The position numbers were made by a program, and so were the translations under genes. A DNA stretch of 64,000 bases from Alistipes sp. (GTDB lineage: Bacteria; Bacteroidota; Bacteroidia; Bacteroidales; Rikenellaceae): the NCBI GenBank assembly GCA_017398045.1, contig JAFQHI010000021.1, forward strand, positions 1-64,000, in the 5' to 3' direction. This document shows positions 45,098 through 54,221 of the stretch, one piece after another. A model generated the notes under the pieces. The model had not been told where the DNA came from. It saw only the letters and a program-made list of their open reading frames with translations, and did no database searches. Within the stretch, counting starts at the first letter, position 1. Every line of letters starts with the position of its first letter.

Positions 45098-45456
45098 CGC
45101 TCCAACGCCGTTATCACCTTCCCTCGCAGTCGTGCCAGATTAAGCGGAAAGGTCATGTATTGGTCCACCCCGCTCTCCAGCAAGCCGAGTACCGTCTCGT
45201 CGGCCTGATGCCACGCCAGGACATAGATTTCGGGCTTGTGCAAGGGGCGCGGACGGACCCTTCGAAACAGTTCGCGGCCATTCCAGAAGGGGGCCACGCC
45301 TACGACCAACACCAAATCAAACACCATCCGTGCGGCAAGTTGCTCGAACCGCTCGTAACTCTCCGCCGAGCGAATCTCTGCACCAAGCCCCTGCAAAGCC
45401 ACCCGTACCAGCTCCGTGAGGAGCCTGTCGGCCGAATAGATTAACACACGCGCCAT
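45094..45456 (-). CDS. Receiver-like domain protein lacking the phosphorylation site
   Basis: A single domain of 120 residues with the alternating pattern of response-regulator receivers: VLIYSADRLLTELV, FDLVLVVGVAPFWNGRELF, PEIYVLAWHQ and GVDQYMTFPLNLARL. The phosphoacceptor Asp is Val52, the acidic pair after strand 1 is reduced to one Asp (Asp10), and the conserved Lys before Pro is Phe. It therefore cannot be a normal phosphoreceiver. A longer frame reaches 45504; the ATG at 45456 fits the domain. First gene of the three-gene operon. Confidence 0.7.
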   Translation of the reverse strand: MARVLIYSADRLLTELVRVALQGLGAEIRSAESYERFEQLAARMVFDLVLVVGVAPFWNGRELFRRVRPRPLHKPEIYVLAWHQADETVLGLLESGVDQYMTFPLNLARLRGKVITALER

Positions 45457-45591
45457 CGAAAAGGTCTGTTCAAGGAGCAGAACAACGGTCGAAAAGCGTG
45501 CCAAAAACCGATGCAGGGCGGCCGTCGGCAGGCGAAAAGGCGTTCCGACCCACCCAACGGCCCAAAAGAGGCGAAAAAAGTTTGCGGATTG

Positions 45592-45623
45592 TTTGTTTAT
45601 GAAATAAAAAGCCTCTATATTTG
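45592..45623 (+). promoter_or_regulatory. Promoter of rplU-rpmA
   Basis: TTTG, 20 bases, then TATATTTG, 39 bases before the rplU ATG. Confidence 0.85.
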
Positions 45624-45662
45624 CAGTCCAAATTGTGTTTTTAACACGAACTTTTTAATTCA

Positions 45663-45974
45663 ATGTACGTTATCGTAGAAATCGCAGGTCAGCAATTTAA
45701 GGCTGAGAAAGGTCGCAAGCTCTATGTTCACCGTCTCCAGGGCGAGGTAGATTCGTCCGTTAGCTTCGACAAGGTCCTGCTCGCAGACAACGACGGTCAG
45801 GTTAAAGTAGGTGCACCTGTAGTAGAAGGCGCCTCGGTTAAGTGCAAAATCCTGAAGCACCTGAAGGACGACAAGGTCCTGGTCTTCAAGAAGAAGCGTA
45901 GAACTGGTTATCAGAAGTGCAACGGTCACCGTCAGTACCTGACCCAGATTCTCGTGGAGGAGATTGTTGCGTAA
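45663..45974 (+). CDS. rplU: 50S ribosomal protein L21
   Basis: Ribosomal protein of the large subunit, 103 residues, normal length. Starts [17 protein letters not shown] and contains [14 protein letters not shown], the L21 signature region. Followed by rpmA after 27 bases, the usual order. Confidence 0.98.
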   Translation: MYVIVEIAGQQFKAEKGRKLYVHRLQGEVDSSVSFDKVLLADNDGQVKVGAPVVEGASVKCKILKHLKDDKVLVFKKKRRTGYQKCNGHRQYLTQILVEEIVA

Positions 45975-46001
45975 GTTAAACCTTAAAAAACTGAAGAAAA
46001 C

Positions 46002-46262
46002 ATGGCACACAAGAAGGGTGTAGGTAGTTCGAAGAACGGCCGTGAGTCGGAGAGCAAGCGACTCGGTATCAAGTTGTTCGGCGGTCAGTTCGCTAAGGCC
46101 GGCAACATCATCGTCCGCCAGCGTGGTACGGTTCACAACGCAGGTGAGAATGTAGGTATGGGTAAGGACCACACGTTGTTTGCCCTCGTTGACGGAACGG
46201 TTACGTTCTGCAAGAAGGGTGAGAACAAGTCCTATGTAAGCGTACTGCCCCTGGCAGAGTAA
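46002..46262 (+). CDS. rpmA: 50S ribosomal protein L27
   Basis: Large-subunit protein of 86 residues near the peptidyl transferase centre. [20 protein letters not shown] and [15 protein letters not shown] are the L27 signatures. No N-terminal extension of the type cleaved in Firmicutes. Confidence 0.98.
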   Translation: MAHKKGVGSSKNGRESESKRLGIKLFGGQFAKAGNIIVRQRGTVHNAGENVGMGKDHTLFALVDGTVTFCKKGENKSYVSVLPLAE

Positions 46263-46280
46263 GCGCGAAAGCACGAAGAA

Positions 46281-46313
46281 AAAGGAGTTCCCTGTCGGGA
46301 ACTCTTTTTTTTG
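46281..46313 (+). terminator. Terminator after rpmA
   Basis: AAAAGGAGTTCCC pairs with GGGAACTCTTTT and is followed by a T run. Confidence 0.92.
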
Positions 46314-46357
46314 TGGTCAGTTGCGAAGTTGGAAGTAAATTCGCTGACGACCGAGGT

Positions 46358-46407
46358 GTAAGGGTACTTAAGGTGACTTAAAGAGACTTAAGGGTGCTTA
46401 AGGTATA
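46358..46407. repeat. 10-bp period CTTAAGG array (copy 7)
   Basis: Five units in 10-bp register (gtaagggtac, ttaaggtgac, ttaaagagac, ttaagggtgc, ttaaggtata), followed at 46425-46455 by two copies of attctacattctaa-type AT-rich repeat. Confidence 0.8.
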
Positions 46408-46453
46408 ACAACCAAGCACCCCTAATTCTACATTCTAAATTCTACATTCTAAA

Positions 46454-47242
46454 TTACGCAATATGCGTAGCCACCCACTGTGTGAGGGCAACGAAGTCGG
46501 CCACGGAAAGTTGCTCGGCACGTTTTGAGAAGAATGCGTGCTCCTCGCCACCAAAGTTGCCGAAGACCGCACGCAGGGAGTTGCGAATCATCTTGCGACG
46601 TTGGCCGAACGAGGCCTTCACCACCTTGATAAATAAAGTCTCGTCGCAATCGAGCCGCTCGACCCCGTTGCGCTTTAAGCGAATTACGGCACTCTTGACC
46701 TTCGGGGGCGGATTAAAGACCGTCTCATTGACGGTAAAGAGGTAGTCGATATCGTACCACGCCTGCAACAAAACCGACAGGATGCCATACTCGCGCGACC
46801 CGGGAGGCTCGGCAATACGCACGGCCACCTCCTTTTGAATCATGCCGACACACTCGGGAATGAGGTGGCGGTTTTCGAGCAGCTTGAAGAAGATTTGCGA
46901 GGAGATGTTGTAGGGGAAGTTGCCGATAAGCTGCAACCCCTTGGGGAAACGCTCCGCAAGGTTCATCTTCAGGAAGTCACCCTCGATAAGGCGGGGCGCA
47001 AAGTCGGGATAGTGGGCATGAAGATAGGCCACACTCTCGGTGTCAATCTCGGCACCCCAGGTGCGGATATCGTCACGACGCAGGAGAAATTGGGTCAAAA
47101 CACCCATACCACACCCCACCTCCAGCACCTCGCAGGGGTTCTCTTGCGACCCACCCGAGAGCGAATCACAAATCTTGCGGGCGATATTCAAATCGGTCAG
47201 AAAGTGCTGACCCAATGCTTTTTTGGCTCTTACTTCAGCCAT
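46454..47242 (-). CDS. rsmA: 16S rRNA adenine dimethyltransferase
   Basis: Dimethylates two adjacent adenines near the 3' end of 16S rRNA. The 262 residues show the SAM motif EVGCGMGVLTQFL near residue 40, LIGNFPYNISSQI (motif IV, NxPY) near residue 109, and NPPPKVKSAVIRL. Starts MAEVRAKKALGQHFLTD, the typical beginning. Confidence 0.96.
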   Translation of the reverse strand: MAEVRAKKALGQHFLTDLNIARKICDSLSGGSQENPCEVLEVGCGMGVLTQFLLRRDDIRTWGAEIDTESVAYLHAHYPDFAPRLIEGDFLKMNLAERFPKGLQLIGNFPYNISSQIFFKLLENRHLIPECVGMIQKEVAVRIAEPPGSREYGILSVLLQAWYDIDYLFTVNETVFNPPPKVKSAVIRLKRNGVERLDCDETLFIKVVKASFGQRRKMIRNSLRAVFGNFGGEEHAFFSKRAEQLSVADFVALTQWVATHIA

Positions 47243-47317
47243 AGACAGTTCCTTGGTTATAAATTATGTGGCAGCCCGTCTTGCGACTTCGCTACCACAT
47301 ATTAGTTATTCTTAAAA

Positions 47318-47433
47318 TTCGTATGGCGGTGGAATTGCAAGGCTTGCGATGAAACGAAATGCGGAGCATACTGAACGTATGTGAGCAATTTCGTTTCGAG
47401 CGTAACGCAGCAATTACCCGCCAGACGGATTTT
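47318..47433. repeat. Long palindrome element, type B (copy 4)
   Basis: Nested stems: AAAAT..CGTATGGCGG with CCGCCAGACGGATTTT (imperfect), GAATTGC with GCAATT, GAAACGAAAT with ATTTCGTTTC, core GCATAC-tgaac-GTATG. It shares aaggcttgcg, gcgga and gagcgtaacgcag with copies 3 and 5. Its right end overlaps the recQ stop codon (47432-47434). Confidence 0.85.
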
Positions 47434-49624
47434 AATTCCCTTGTTCGCACATAAACTTGATCCTCACCAAACGAATCTCCTCCTCCGTATAATCGGCACC
47501 AAGCTCTTCGATGGCGGCATCGAGGGAGTCGCTCTCGGCATCCTCCTTGAAGTAGAGGTAGATATCATCCACCTTCTCTTCGTCCATGAAGTCATTGACA
47601 TAGTAGGAGATATCGAGGCGCGTACCCGAATTCACGATACCCTCAATTTCGGTCAAAAGCTCGTCGAATTCGAGGTTCTTGGCGCGGGCAATATCCTCGA
47701 AATCCATCTTGCGGTCGATGGACTGGATGATGAAAATCTTGTTGCCCGACTTCGAGCCGACCGACTTCACCACCATATCCTGCGGACGGATAATCTCCTT
47801 CTCCTCGACATAGGCCTTGATGAGGCGGATAAACTCGGCACCAAACTTGCGTGCCTTACCCACACCGACACCGGTAATATTCTGCATCTCCTCCACCGTG
47901 ATGGGGTACTGCACCGACATATCCTCCAACGAGGGGTCTTGGAAAATCACGAAGGGCGGCAGACCGTGTTGCTTGGCCACCTTCTTGCGCAAATCCTTCA
48001 ACATGGCAAACAGCTCCTCGTCGGCAGCACCACCACGGCCCTGCGGACCGCCATGCTCCTCCTGTTGCTGCTCCTCGTCGTAGTCGTGGTCGAGCGTAAT
48101 GGTGACAGCAAAGGGTTTTTCGATGAACTTTTCACCCTTTTCGTTCACCGAAATCAGGCCGTAGTTCTCGATATTCTTGTCAATGAGGCCCAAAATCTGT
48201 GCCTGGCGCATCACGGCACCCCAGAAGCGGGCATCATGCTCTTCGCCTGCGCCAAACCACTTCGATTTGTGGTGGTTGTAGCTCTTTATGAGGGCAGTCA
48301 TCTTACCCGTAAGGACCGCAATGAGGTAATCGACCTTGAACTTATCGCCCAAATCGCGCAACGCCTCCAAGGCGAGCTTGAGCTGTTTCTTGGCATCGAC
48401 CTTCGGTTTCGGGTGGCGGCAGTTGTCGCAGTTGCCGCAATTCCCTTCGGTGTACTCCTCGCCGAAGTAGTGCAGCAGTGTCTTGCGGCGGCACATCGAA
48501 CTTTCGGCATAGGAGACTGTTTCGAGCAGCAGCAACTTGCCAATCTCCTGCTCGGCAATCGGCTTGCCGTGCATGAATTTCTCGAGTTTCTGGATATCCT
48601 TGTAGCTGTAGAAGGTGAGGCAGTGACCCTCGCCACCATCACGACCGGCACGACCCGTCTCCTGATAGTAGCCCTCGAGCGACTTGGGAATATCGTAGTG
48701 AATCACATAGCGCACGTCGGGCTTGTCGATACCCATACCGAAGGCAATCGTAGCGACAATAACATCGACACGCTCCATGAGGAAGTCATCCTGATTCTCG
48801 GCGCGTGTGGCGGCATCCATACCGGCATGATAGGCACGGGCTTTGATGCCGTTTGCCACCAAGAGTTCGGCCAGCTCCTCGACCTTCTTGCGGCTGAGGC
48901 AGTAGATGATACCGCTCTTTCCCTCGTTTTGCTTGATGTAGAGGATGATATCGTGGTCCACGTTGCGCTTGGGGCGAATTTCGTAGTAGAGATTCGGGCG
49001 GTTGAACGACGAGCGGAAGACGGCTGCATCGGTCATACCGAGGTTCTTCTGGATATCCATCTGCACCTTGGGCGTTGCGGTGGCCGTCAGGGCGATGAGC
49101 GGAGCGTTACCGATTTCGTTGATGATGGGGCGAATACGGCGATACTCGGGGCGGAAATCGTGGCCCCACTCCGAGATACAGTGTGCCTCATCGATGGCGT
49201 AGAACGATACTTTGATTTTGCGCAGGAAGGCGACATTATCCTCCTTCGTGAGCGACTCGGGGGCGAAGTAGAGCAGTTTGGTCTTTCCATCCAGCACATC
49301 CTGACGCACCTGCTGCACGGCCGACTTGTTGAGCGACGAATTCAGAAAGTGGGCGATGCCCGGATTCTCGGAGAAGGCACGCATCGAATCGACCTGATTC
49401 TTCATCAGGGCAATCAGGGGCGAGATAACGATAGCCACACCCTCCATGATGAGGGCGGGCAGTTGGTAGCAGAGCGATTTACCTCCGCCGGTCGGCATGA
49501 GGACAAAGGTGTCCCGACCGGCAAGCACGTTGTTGATGACAGCCTCCTGATTTCCTTTGAAGGCCGAAAACCCGAAGTATTCCTTCAGGCGAGCGTGCAA
49601 AAGAGCAGAATCGTAGCGTTCCAT
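47432..49624 (-). CDS. recQ: ATP-dependent DNA helicase RecQ, long form
   Basis: 3'-5' DNA helicase of recombination and repair. The 730 residues include the helicase core (Walker A MPTGGGKSLCYQLP near residue 40, DEAHCISEWGHDFRPEY near residue 140, GRAGRDG near residue 325), the RQC zinc site (MCRRKTLLHYFGE, CGNCDNC, near 380-400) and an HRDC-like domain. The part beyond about residue 615 is an extra helical extension, making it longer than E. coli RecQ; such long forms are usual in Bacteroidota. Confidence 0.95.
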   Translation of the reverse strand: MERYDSALLHARLKEYFGFSAFKGNQEAVINNVLAGRDTFVLMPTGGGKSLCYQLPALIMEGVAIVISPLIALMKNQVDSMRAFSENPGIAHFLNSSLNKSAVQQVRQDVLDGKTKLLYFAPESLTKEDNVAFLRKIKVSFYAIDEAHCISEWGHDFRPEYRRIRPIINEIGNAPLIALTATATPKVQMDIQKNLGMTDAAVFRSSFNRPNLYYEIRPKRNVDHDIILYIKQNEGKSGIIYCLSRKKVEELAELLVANGIKARAYHAGMDAATRAENQDDFLMERVDVIVATIAFGMGIDKPDVRYVIHYDIPKSLEGYYQETGRAGRDGGEGHCLTFYSYKDIQKLEKFMHGKPIAEQEIGKLLLLETVSYAESSMCRRKTLLHYFGEEYTEGNCGNCDNCRHPKPKVDAKKQLKLALEALRDLGDKFKVDYLIAVLTGKMTALIKSYNHHKSKWFGAGEEHDARFWGAVMRQAQILGLIDKNIENYGLISVNEKGEKFIEKPFAVTITLDHDYDEEQQQEEHGGPQGRGGAADEELFAMLKDLRKKVAKQHGLPPFVIFQDPSLEDMSVQYPITVEEMQNITGVGVGKARKFGAEFIRLIKAYVEEKEIIRPQDMVVKSVGSKSGNKIFIIQSIDRKMDFEDIARAKNLEFDELLTEIEGIVNSGTRLDISYYVNDFMDEEKVDDIYLYFKEDAESDSLDAAIEELGADYTEEEIRLVRIKFMCEQGN

Positions 49625-49702
49625 TTCAGCGTTCTATAAACCGTTCTAAATCGTAAAACACAAATTTCAATGTAAAGATAAAAATTTTTTCTAAAAAAAG
49701 CA

Positions 49703-49710
49703 TAACTTTG
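49703..49710 (+). promoter_or_regulatory. Promoter -7 box of lptB
   Basis: TAACTTTG, 26 bases before the ATG at 49737. It overlaps an in-frame GTG at 49710, which rules that codon out as the start. Confidence 0.7.
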
Positions 49711-49736
49711 TGGAAAATTCACGAAAAAAAGTCAGC

Positions 49737-50612
49737 ATGCGCCTCTACACAAGCGAACTGGTCAAGAAGTATAAGTCCCGCACGGTCGTCAATCATGTTT
49801 CGATTGACGTGAAGCAGGGCGAGATTGTCGGTCTGCTGGGTCCGAATGGAGCCGGAAAGACCACCACCTTTTATATGATTGTAGGCCTTATCAAGCCTAA
49901 CGAAGGTCAAATCTTCCTCGAAAACGACGAGGGCGAAGTGGCCGAACTGACGGGCTTGCCGGTCTATAAACGCGCCCAGCTCGGCGTGGGCTACCTGGCC
50001 CAGGAGGCCTCCGTATTCCGCAACCTCTCGGTCGAGGACAACATCCGCGCCGTGTTGCAGATGACCTCCTACTCGAAGGAGTATCAGCGCGACCGCGTCG
50101 AGGCCCTCATCGAGGAGTTCCGCCTGCAAAAGGTGCGTAAGAGCTACGGTAATCAGCTCTCGGGTGGCGAGCGTCGTCGCACGGAGATTGCCCGCGCGGT
50201 GGCCATCAACCCCTCATTCATCCTTTTGGACGAGCCGTTTGCCGGTGTGGACCCCATCGCCGTGGAGGATATCCAGTCGATTGTAGCCACCCTTAAGCAC
50301 AAGAATATCGGTGTGATTATCACCGACCACAATGTCGATGAGACGTTGGCCATCACCGACCGCACCTACCTCCTGTACGAGGGTAAAATCCTCAAGACCG
50401 GTTCGGCCGAGGAACTGGCTGCCGACCCGATGGTAAGAAAGGTCTATCTGGGTCAGAACTTCGAGCTAAAGCGCAGTCACCGCCTCACGCAGGAGATGAT
50501 TCGCACGGGTGTCAAGGCCGAGGAGAAGAACGACGAGGCAGAGACCCCGACTACGCCCGAAGCCCCGACTACGCCACAAGAGGAGGCAACCAAGACCCCC
50601 GAAAACGAGTAA
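49737..50612 (+). CDS. lptB: LPS export ABC transporter ATP-binding protein
   Basis: ATPase that drives lipopolysaccharide extraction from the inner membrane with LptFG. The 291 residues contain Walker [10 protein letters not shown], signature [14 protein letters not shown], Walker [14 protein letters not shown] and the LptB-type N terminus. Beyond about residue 240 a tail of 50 residues is rich in Thr, Pro and Glu with [10 protein letters not shown] repeats, not part of the ATPase fold. First of a tight run with aroA, aroC, prmC, recX and the M23 gene. Confidence 0.93.
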   Translation: MRLYTSELVKKYKSRTVVNHVSIDVKQGEIVGLLGPNGAGKTTTFYMIVGLIKPNEGQIFLENDEGEVAELTGLPVYKRAQLGVGYLAQEASVFRNLSVEDNIRAVLQMTSYSKEYQRDRVEALIEEFRLQKVRKSYGNQLSGGERRRTEIARAVAINPSFILLDEPFAGVDPIAVEDIQSIVATLKHKNIGVIITDHNVDETLAITDRTYLLYEGKILKTGSAEELAADPMVRKVYLGQNFELKRSHRLTQEMIRTGVKAEEKNDEAETPTTPEAPTTPQEEATKTPENE

Positions 50613-50615
50613 GCC

Positions 50616-51863
50616 ATGGATAAGTCTGTCCCGCGAGGGCGTGTCCACGGCACGCTTACTCCCCCCTCATCGAAAAGTTACGCACAACGCGCCCTGGCCG
50701 TCTCGCTGTTGGCGGGCGGTGTGACCGTGTTGCGTAAACTCGACTTTTGCCAAGACACCCTCTCGGCCCTGGGCTGCATCCACACGTTGGGTGCCGAGGT
50801 GGTCGAGGTGGATGCTTCGACCCTCTCCATCGGCGGGTCGCTCGCTCCGCGCGAAAGGACCCTGCACGTAGGTGAATCGGGCTTGGCATCGCGTCTTTTC
50901 ACCCCCATTGCCGCCCTGCACAACCAGCCGATTCGCATCGTGGGGCGCGGTTCGCTCCTCGAGCGACCGATGCAGATGATGATTGAGCCGTTGCGCCAAC
51001 TCGGTGCCACGGTCAAGGACAACCACGGCTACCTGCCCTTCGAAGTCTGCGGACCGTTGCGCGGTGGCGAGGCGAAGGTGGACGGTTCGGTCTCGTCGCA
51101 ATTCATCACCGGATTGCTCTTGGCCCTGCCCATGGCCCCCATCGACACCACGCTCCACGTCGAGCGCGCCGTTTCGACCCCTTATCTGGATATGACGATT
51201 GATACGGCAGCCCGCTTCGGAGTGGATATTTTCCACCGCGACTACTGCGAATTCTACATCCCGGGCGGACAATGCTATCGAGGCATCGACCTGACGATTG
51301 AGGGCGACTGGAGCGCAGCCGCCATGTTGCTTGTCGCGGGTGCCGTGGCCGGCGAGGTACGTGTCGAGAATATTTCGGCACTCTCGAAGCAGGCCGACAC
51401 GGCCATTCTCGATGCCCTGGCCCGTGCCGGCGCGGAGGTCATCATCGAGGGCGACTCGATTACCGCCTCGCAACGTGACCTGCACGGTTTCGAATTCGAT
51501 GCCACGCAATGCCCTGACCTCTTTCCTGCGCTGGCCGCATTGGCCGCCGCAGCCGAGGGTGAAACGACCCTCTACGGCACCTCCCGCCTCACGCACAAGG
51601 AGAGCAACCGCGCCAAGACCATTGCCGAAGAGTTCCAAAAGATTGGCATCGCGGTCGATATCTCGGAGGAGAACGTGATGCGCATCCAAGGCGGACGAAT
51701 TCACGCAACGGAGGTCGAAAGCCACAACGACCACCGCATCGCCATGGCCTTGGCCGTAGCCGGCCTCATATCGGATGGCGAGATGAGGATTCACGGTGCA
51801 GCGTGTGTAGCCAAAAGCTATCCCGATTTCTTTGAACAATTGGAGTCAATCCGCGTAAAATAG
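50616..51863 (+). CDS. aroA: 3-phosphoshikimate 1-carboxyvinyltransferase (EPSP synthase)
   Basis: Sixth shikimate step: joins phosphoenolpyruvate to shikimate 3-phosphate. The 415 residues show the substrate motif PPSSKSYAQRALAVSLLAGG at the N terminus, GESGLASRLF near residue 88, EGDWSAAAMLL near residue 228 and SHNDHRIAMALAVAGL near the C terminus. The GESGLASR loop differs from the GNAGTAMR of E. coli. It starts 3 bases after lptB. Confidence 0.96.
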   Translation: MDKSVPRGRVHGTLTPPSSKSYAQRALAVSLLAGGVTVLRKLDFCQDTLSALGCIHTLGAEVVEVDASTLSIGGSLAPRERTLHVGESGLASRLFTPIAALHNQPIRIVGRGSLLERPMQMMIEPLRQLGATVKDNHGYLPFEVCGPLRGGEAKVDGSVSSQFITGLLLALPMAPIDTTLHVERAVSTPYLDMTIDTAARFGVDIFHRDYCEFYIPGGQCYRGIDLTIEGDWSAAAMLLVAGAVAGEVRVENISALSKQADTAILDALARAGAEVIIEGDSITASQRDLHGFEFDATQCPDLFPALAALAAAAEGETTLYGTSRLTHKESNRAKTIAEEFQKIGIAVDISEENVMRIQGGRIHATEVESHNDHRIAMALAVAGLISDGEMRIHGAACVAKSYPDFFEQLESIRVK

Positions 51864-51869
51864 TCCGTT

Positions 51870-52850
51870 ATGAATCAGTTTGGAAATTCGTTCCGCCTCT
51901 CGATTTGGGGCGAGTCGCATGGTGAATCGGTCGGCATCACAATAGATGGTGTCAGACCAGGCATTGCCCTCTCGGAGCAGGATTTCGAGGCCGATTTGGC
52001 ACGCCGAAGAGGAGGCGCGACGGGGACAACTCCGCGCCGCGAAGCGGACCTTCCGCACCTGATTTCCGGCATCTACGACGGACACACCACGGGCGCACCG
52101 CTGACCATTCTTTTCACGAACGACAATACGCGCTCGAAGGACTATTCGAACCTCACGCACCATTTTCGCCCGTCACACGCCGACCGCGTAGCCCACGTAA
52201 AATACAACGGGATGAATGACCCGCGTGGAGGTGGTCACTTCTCGGCTCGACTGACCGTAGCGTTGGTGGCGGCCGGTGTGGTGGCCAAGAAGATGCTACC
52301 CTGCGATATTCGGTTCTCGACCCGCCTTGTTGCGGTGGGTGGCGAGCAAGACCCTGCGCGTTTCGAGGAGATGATTCGTGCGGCCCAAGCCGAGGGGGAC
52401 TCGGTAGGTGGTGTGGTCGAATGTCACATCGACGGGGTACCGACAGGCTGGGGAGAGCCGCTCTTCGACTCGGTCGAAAGCCTCGCTTCACACCTTTTGT
52501 TCTCGATTCCGGCCGTCAAGGGCGTGGAGTTTGGCGACGGATTTGCAGTAGCTACACGCCGTGGCTCGGAGAACAACGACCCGATTCTCGATGCCGAGGG
52601 ACACACCGCCACAAACCATGCCGGAGGCATTGACGGCGGCATTACCAACGGCAACCCGTTGGTGGTGCGCGTAGCCTTCAAGCCAACTCCCAGCATCGCA
52701 CGGGAGCAAGCCACTTTCGACACCGCGACGGGCAACCTTGCGCCCCTCCGAATTGCGGGTCGTCACGACAGCTGCGTCGCCCTACGCGGGCAGGTGGTTG
52801 TCGAGGCCATGATGGCCATCACGCTCGCCGAACTCGCTTTACGTGCCTAA
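51870..52850 (+). CDS. aroC: Chorismate synthase
   Basis: Last shikimate step, needing reduced FMN. The 326 residues are a little shorter than the E. coli enzyme but carry the signatures WGESHGESVGITIDG near residue 11, RPSHADRVAHVKY near residue 99, GGGHFSARLT near residue 119 and GRHDSCVALRG near the C terminus. It follows aroA by 6 bases. Confidence 0.96.
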   Translation: MNQFGNSFRLSIWGESHGESVGITIDGVRPGIALSEQDFEADLARRRGGATGTTPRREADLPHLISGIYDGHTTGAPLTILFTNDNTRSKDYSNLTHHFRPSHADRVAHVKYNGMNDPRGGGHFSARLTVALVAAGVVAKKMLPCDIRFSTRLVAVGGEQDPARFEEMIRAAQAEGDSVGGVVECHIDGVPTGWGEPLFDSVESLASHLLFSIPAVKGVEFGDGFAVATRRGSENNDPILDAEGHTATNHAGGIDGGITNGNPLVVRVAFKPTPSIAREQATFDTATGNLAPLRIAGRHDSCVALRGQVVVEAMMAITLAELALRA

Positions 52851-52854
52851 AACC

Positions 52855-53712
52855 ATGCAGGCACAAACACTTATCCAAACGCTAAAAAACAGCTGTCTCG
52901 CACACTACGATGAGCGCGAGGCGACGCAGATTGCCCTCCTCACGGCAGCCCACCTGGTAGGTTTGGGCGACAATACCGCCCCCTTACGGGTGGACCCGTT
53001 GCGTGATTGGCCGATAGAGGAAAAGCAGCTACGACAAGCTGCCGAGCGATTAACAAGCGGAGAGCCGATGCAATATGTCATCGGTCGCACCGACTTTTTC
53101 GGGCGGGAGTTCAAGGTGGACAGCCGTGTGCTGATTCCGCGTCCCGAGACCGAGGAGCTGGTGGACCGCATCCGTCGCACGGAGCGCGATGCACGGCGCA
53201 TCCTCGATGTGGGGACAGGCAGCGGTTGCATCGCCATTACACTGGCCCTCGAGTTGCCTACGGCCGAAGTTGCGGCCATCGACCTCTCGGCCGATGCCTT
53301 GGAGGTGGCTCGACACAATGCCGAGCAATTGGGGGCGAAGGTCGATTTTCGAGCAGGGGATGCCCTCTCGTCGTTTGACCGACTCTTCGACAGACCGTTT
53401 GATGTGGTTGTGTCGAATCCGCCCTATGTGCCTGAAAGCGACCGAAAGACCATGCACTGCAACGTGCTGGAGCATGAACCGGAGATGGCCCTTTTTGTCC
53501 CCGACGAGGACCCTTTGCGCTTCTATCGCGCGATTGCACAAACGAGTTGGCGGCTGCTTCGCGAAGGGGGTGCGCTCTACTTCGAGATTTACCACGCCCT
53601 GGCCGACGAGATGCAGTCGCTTGTCAAACAGATGGGCTATGAAGAGGTGACGATTTTTTGTGACCTGCAAGAGAAACCGCGTATGCTATGTGGCAGAAAA
53701 CCAAAGCAGTAA
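52855..53712 (+). CDS. prmC: Peptide chain release factor glutamine methyltransferase
   Basis: Methylates the Gln of the GGQ motif in release factors. The 285 residues have a helical N-terminal domain, the SAM motif ILDVGTGSGCIAITLAL near residue 117 and the substrate motif VVSNPPYVPESD near residue 187. An in-frame GTG exists at 52843, overlapping aroC; the ATG at 52855 is preferred. Confidence 0.94.
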   Translation: MQAQTLIQTLKNSCLAHYDEREATQIALLTAAHLVGLGDNTAPLRVDPLRDWPIEEKQLRQAAERLTSGEPMQYVIGRTDFFGREFKVDSRVLIPRPETEELVDRIRRTERDARRILDVGTGSGCIAITLALELPTAEVAAIDLSADALEVARHNAEQLGAKVDFRAGDALSSFDRLFDRPFDVVVSNPPYVPESDRKTMHCNVLEHEPEMALFVPDEDPLRFYRAIAQTSWRLLREGGALYFEIYHALADEMQSLVKQMGYEEVTIFCDLQEKPRMLCGRKPKQ

Positions 53713-54221
53713 CAGAGCGCAAACCGCGCACCAAAACGCCCGATGAGGCCCTCGCATCACTCATGCGCCTTTGCGCCCGAGCCGAGAAGTGCGAGGGGGA
53801 TGCGCGTCGCCTGATGCGCGGATGGGGCGTTGAACAAAAGGCCGCCGAAGCGGTGGTGGCACGCTTGGTGCGCGACTGCTTTATCGACGACAGGCGTTAC
53901 GCCACCCTCTTCGTGCGCGAGAAGCTCAATTTGAGCGGTTGGGGCATCTACAAAATCCGCACGGCACTCAAGCGCAAAGAGGTCAGCGAAACGATTATAA
54001 ACGAAGCCCTTGCCGAGGTGGATACACAAAAAATGCTTTCGCGCCTCGACGAGCAACTTCAGCGCAAACTGCGCACCCTGAAGGCCAAAACGCCCTACGA
54101 ACTGAAAGCGAAGCTCATTCGCTACGCGCTTTCGCTCGGCTATCCCTACGAAACCGTACTGGATAGCGTCCAAAAACACCTTAAACAAGCCGATTTATCA
54201 TGCGACGAATACTCCTTTTAA
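53688..54221 (+). CDS. recX: Regulatory protein RecX
   Basis: Modulator of RecA filaments. The 177 residues contain LASLMRLCARAEKC, RDCFIDDRRYATLFVREKL and the third helical repeat near the C terminus, the RecX three-helix pattern. It overlaps prmC by 25 bases and the next gene by 22, so translation is probably coupled. recA is not in the window. Confidence 0.9.
   Translation: MWQKTKAVTERKPRTKTPDEALASLMRLCARAEKCEGDARRLMRGWGVEQKAAEAVVARLVRDCFIDDRRYATLFVREKLNLSGWGIYKIRTALKRKEVSETIINEALAEVDTQKMLSRLDEQLQRKLRTLKAKTPYELKAKLIRYALSLGYPYETVLDSVQKHLKQADLSCDEYSF

Noticed and set aside
49710..49736. GTG at 49710 as the lptB start
   Set aside because: It overlaps the promoter -7 box TAACTTTG, so it would lie upstream of the transcript start. 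The ATG at 49737 fits the protein family.
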